Shown: positions 60,698 to 61,051 of the stretch, in pieces | Layout of the letters: each line of letters opens with the position of its first letter | Numbering within the stretch: the first letter of the stretch is position 1 | NCBI GenBank assembly: GCA_002436415.1 | Contig: DJMA01000040.1 | Span: 1 to 61,051 of the forward strand | Length of the DNA stretch: 61,051 nucleotides | Direction of reading: 5' to 3' | From: Bdellovibrionaceae bacterium UBA6502 | GTDB lineage: Bacteria; Bdellovibrionota; Bdellovibrionia; Bdellovibrionales; UBA840 | The notes under the pieces: generated by a model | What the model was told of the DNA's origin: nothing | Database searches by the model: none | The model's input: only the letters and a program-made list of their open reading frames with translations | Program-made: the position numbers and the translations under genes

Positions 60698-61051
60698 ATC
60701 TACTTCCCCAAAAGAGTTCCTAAAAAACTTATGATCTAAAAGACAAAACCTACAAAGAAATCCTTTTCAAACATGAGTTTCCTTTAAAACTAAATAACAC
60801 TATCAAATAAAATTAATCGCCAGATAGTATTTCTTTTAATAAATACAATCAACTTCCAACTAGAATGATTCAAATGCAACTCTCAAACATTAATACAGAT
60901 AGATTCCTAAAGAATATATACCGGCTCTTTTAATGGAATACCAAAACTAAGTAACTTAATCACGGTCCTACTCTTTTTATATCGGCTACTGAATGGGTAT
61001 TAATTTTATCCACACCAAAGTTCGAAAAAAGACCAAAAAAAAAGCCCAAGC
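60698..61051. other. Non-coding stretch at the right edge
   Basis: About 350 bases upstream of the MBOAT gene without a convincing reading frame. It should hold the MBOAT promoter, but no clear -35/-10 pair was found. A weak inverted repeat GTATTT (60827-60832) with AAATAC (60841-60846) is present. Otherwise it is AT-rich and featureless until the last 17 bases. Confidence 0.5.
61035..61051 (-). terminator. Possible half of a leftward terminator cut by the window edge
   Basis: On the minus strand GCTTGGGC is followed by nine T (61043-61035), the usual 3' arm plus T-run of an intrinsic terminator. The 5' arm would lie outside the window. It would belong to a leftward gene to the right. Confidence 0.35.

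Noticed and set aside
1..61051. Insertion sequences, prophage, CRISPR, toxin-antitoxin or restriction systems
   Set aside because: No transposase, integrase, phage structural, Cas, toxin or methylase motif was seen in any frame, and no spaced direct-repeat array.

Overview
The window is an AT-rich stretch of chromosome from a Gram-negative bacterium. The evidence is an O-antigen or capsule type ABC exporter, a lipobox lipoprotein, dTDP-rhamnose genes, tightly overlapping operons and frequent TTG or GTG starts. The style (low G+C, Gram-negative, large scattered glycan repertoire, KatA with an AnkB partner, full-length MetH) would suit a Bdellovibrionota or other delta-like lineage. No decisive marker such as rRNA or a ribosomal protein is present, so the taxonomy is a guess. 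I saw no insertion sequence, prophage gene, CRISPR array or rRNA.

Layout. Bases 1-2883 carry a short tandem repeat, a leftward tRNA-Arg(UCU), and a leftward wbpE-manC sugar-nucleotide pair. Bases 3074-12329 are mainly metabolic: a small secreted protein, a metH gene whose ribosome-binding site sits inside a terminator-like hairpin, a short MetE-like enzyme coupled to metH, an AbgT transporter, a SpoIIAA-like protein, and a leftward ankB-katA operon with an OxyR-like site. From 12579 to 60697 almost everything is a surface-polysaccharide superlocus of about 48 kb.

The superlocus contains: dTDP-L-rhamnose synthesis (rfbA, rfbC and rfbB leftward; rfbD rightward behind a glycosyltransferase); a leftward eight-gene operon (30114 to 21219) with a GDPD-like protein, HAD phosphatase, class II aldolase, tandem nucleotidyltransferase, GT2, a membrane glycosyltransferase fused to a phosphoribulokinase-like domain, UDP-xylose synthase and UDP-glucose dehydrogenase; a rightward group (2H phosphoesterase, GtrA, galE, glycosyltransferase); a second long leftward operon (45469 to 33387) with rfbF, rfbH, a TPP enzyme, an SDR, an AroB-like sugar-phosphate cyclase, membrane glycosyltransferase, O-antigen ligase/polymerase, pgi, initiating phosphoglycosyltransferase and GT2; a rightward DUF4956-CotH-VTC module; rfbG and an HpcH-type aldolase; a GT2-Wzt-Wzm-glycosyltransferase-unknown operon; and an MBOAT plus SGNH acylation pair.

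How it may fit together. The genes can supply GDP-mannose, dTDP-rhamnose, UDP-glucuronate, UDP-xylose, UDP-galactose and CDP-4-keto-3,6-dideoxyglucose. The TPP enzyme, SDR and AroB-like cyclase beside rfbF/rfbH suggest a branched or carbocyclic sugar derived from the CDP sugar. The WbaP/WcaJ-type protein would start the chain on undecaprenyl phosphate, Wzt/Wzm would export it, and the Wzy_C-type protein would be the ligase or polymerase, since no Wzx flippase is visible. The least described parts are the PRK-fused glycosyltransferase operon, the CDP-sugar/AroB/TPP cassette, the DUF4956-CotH-VTC module, and the hairpin that may control metH.
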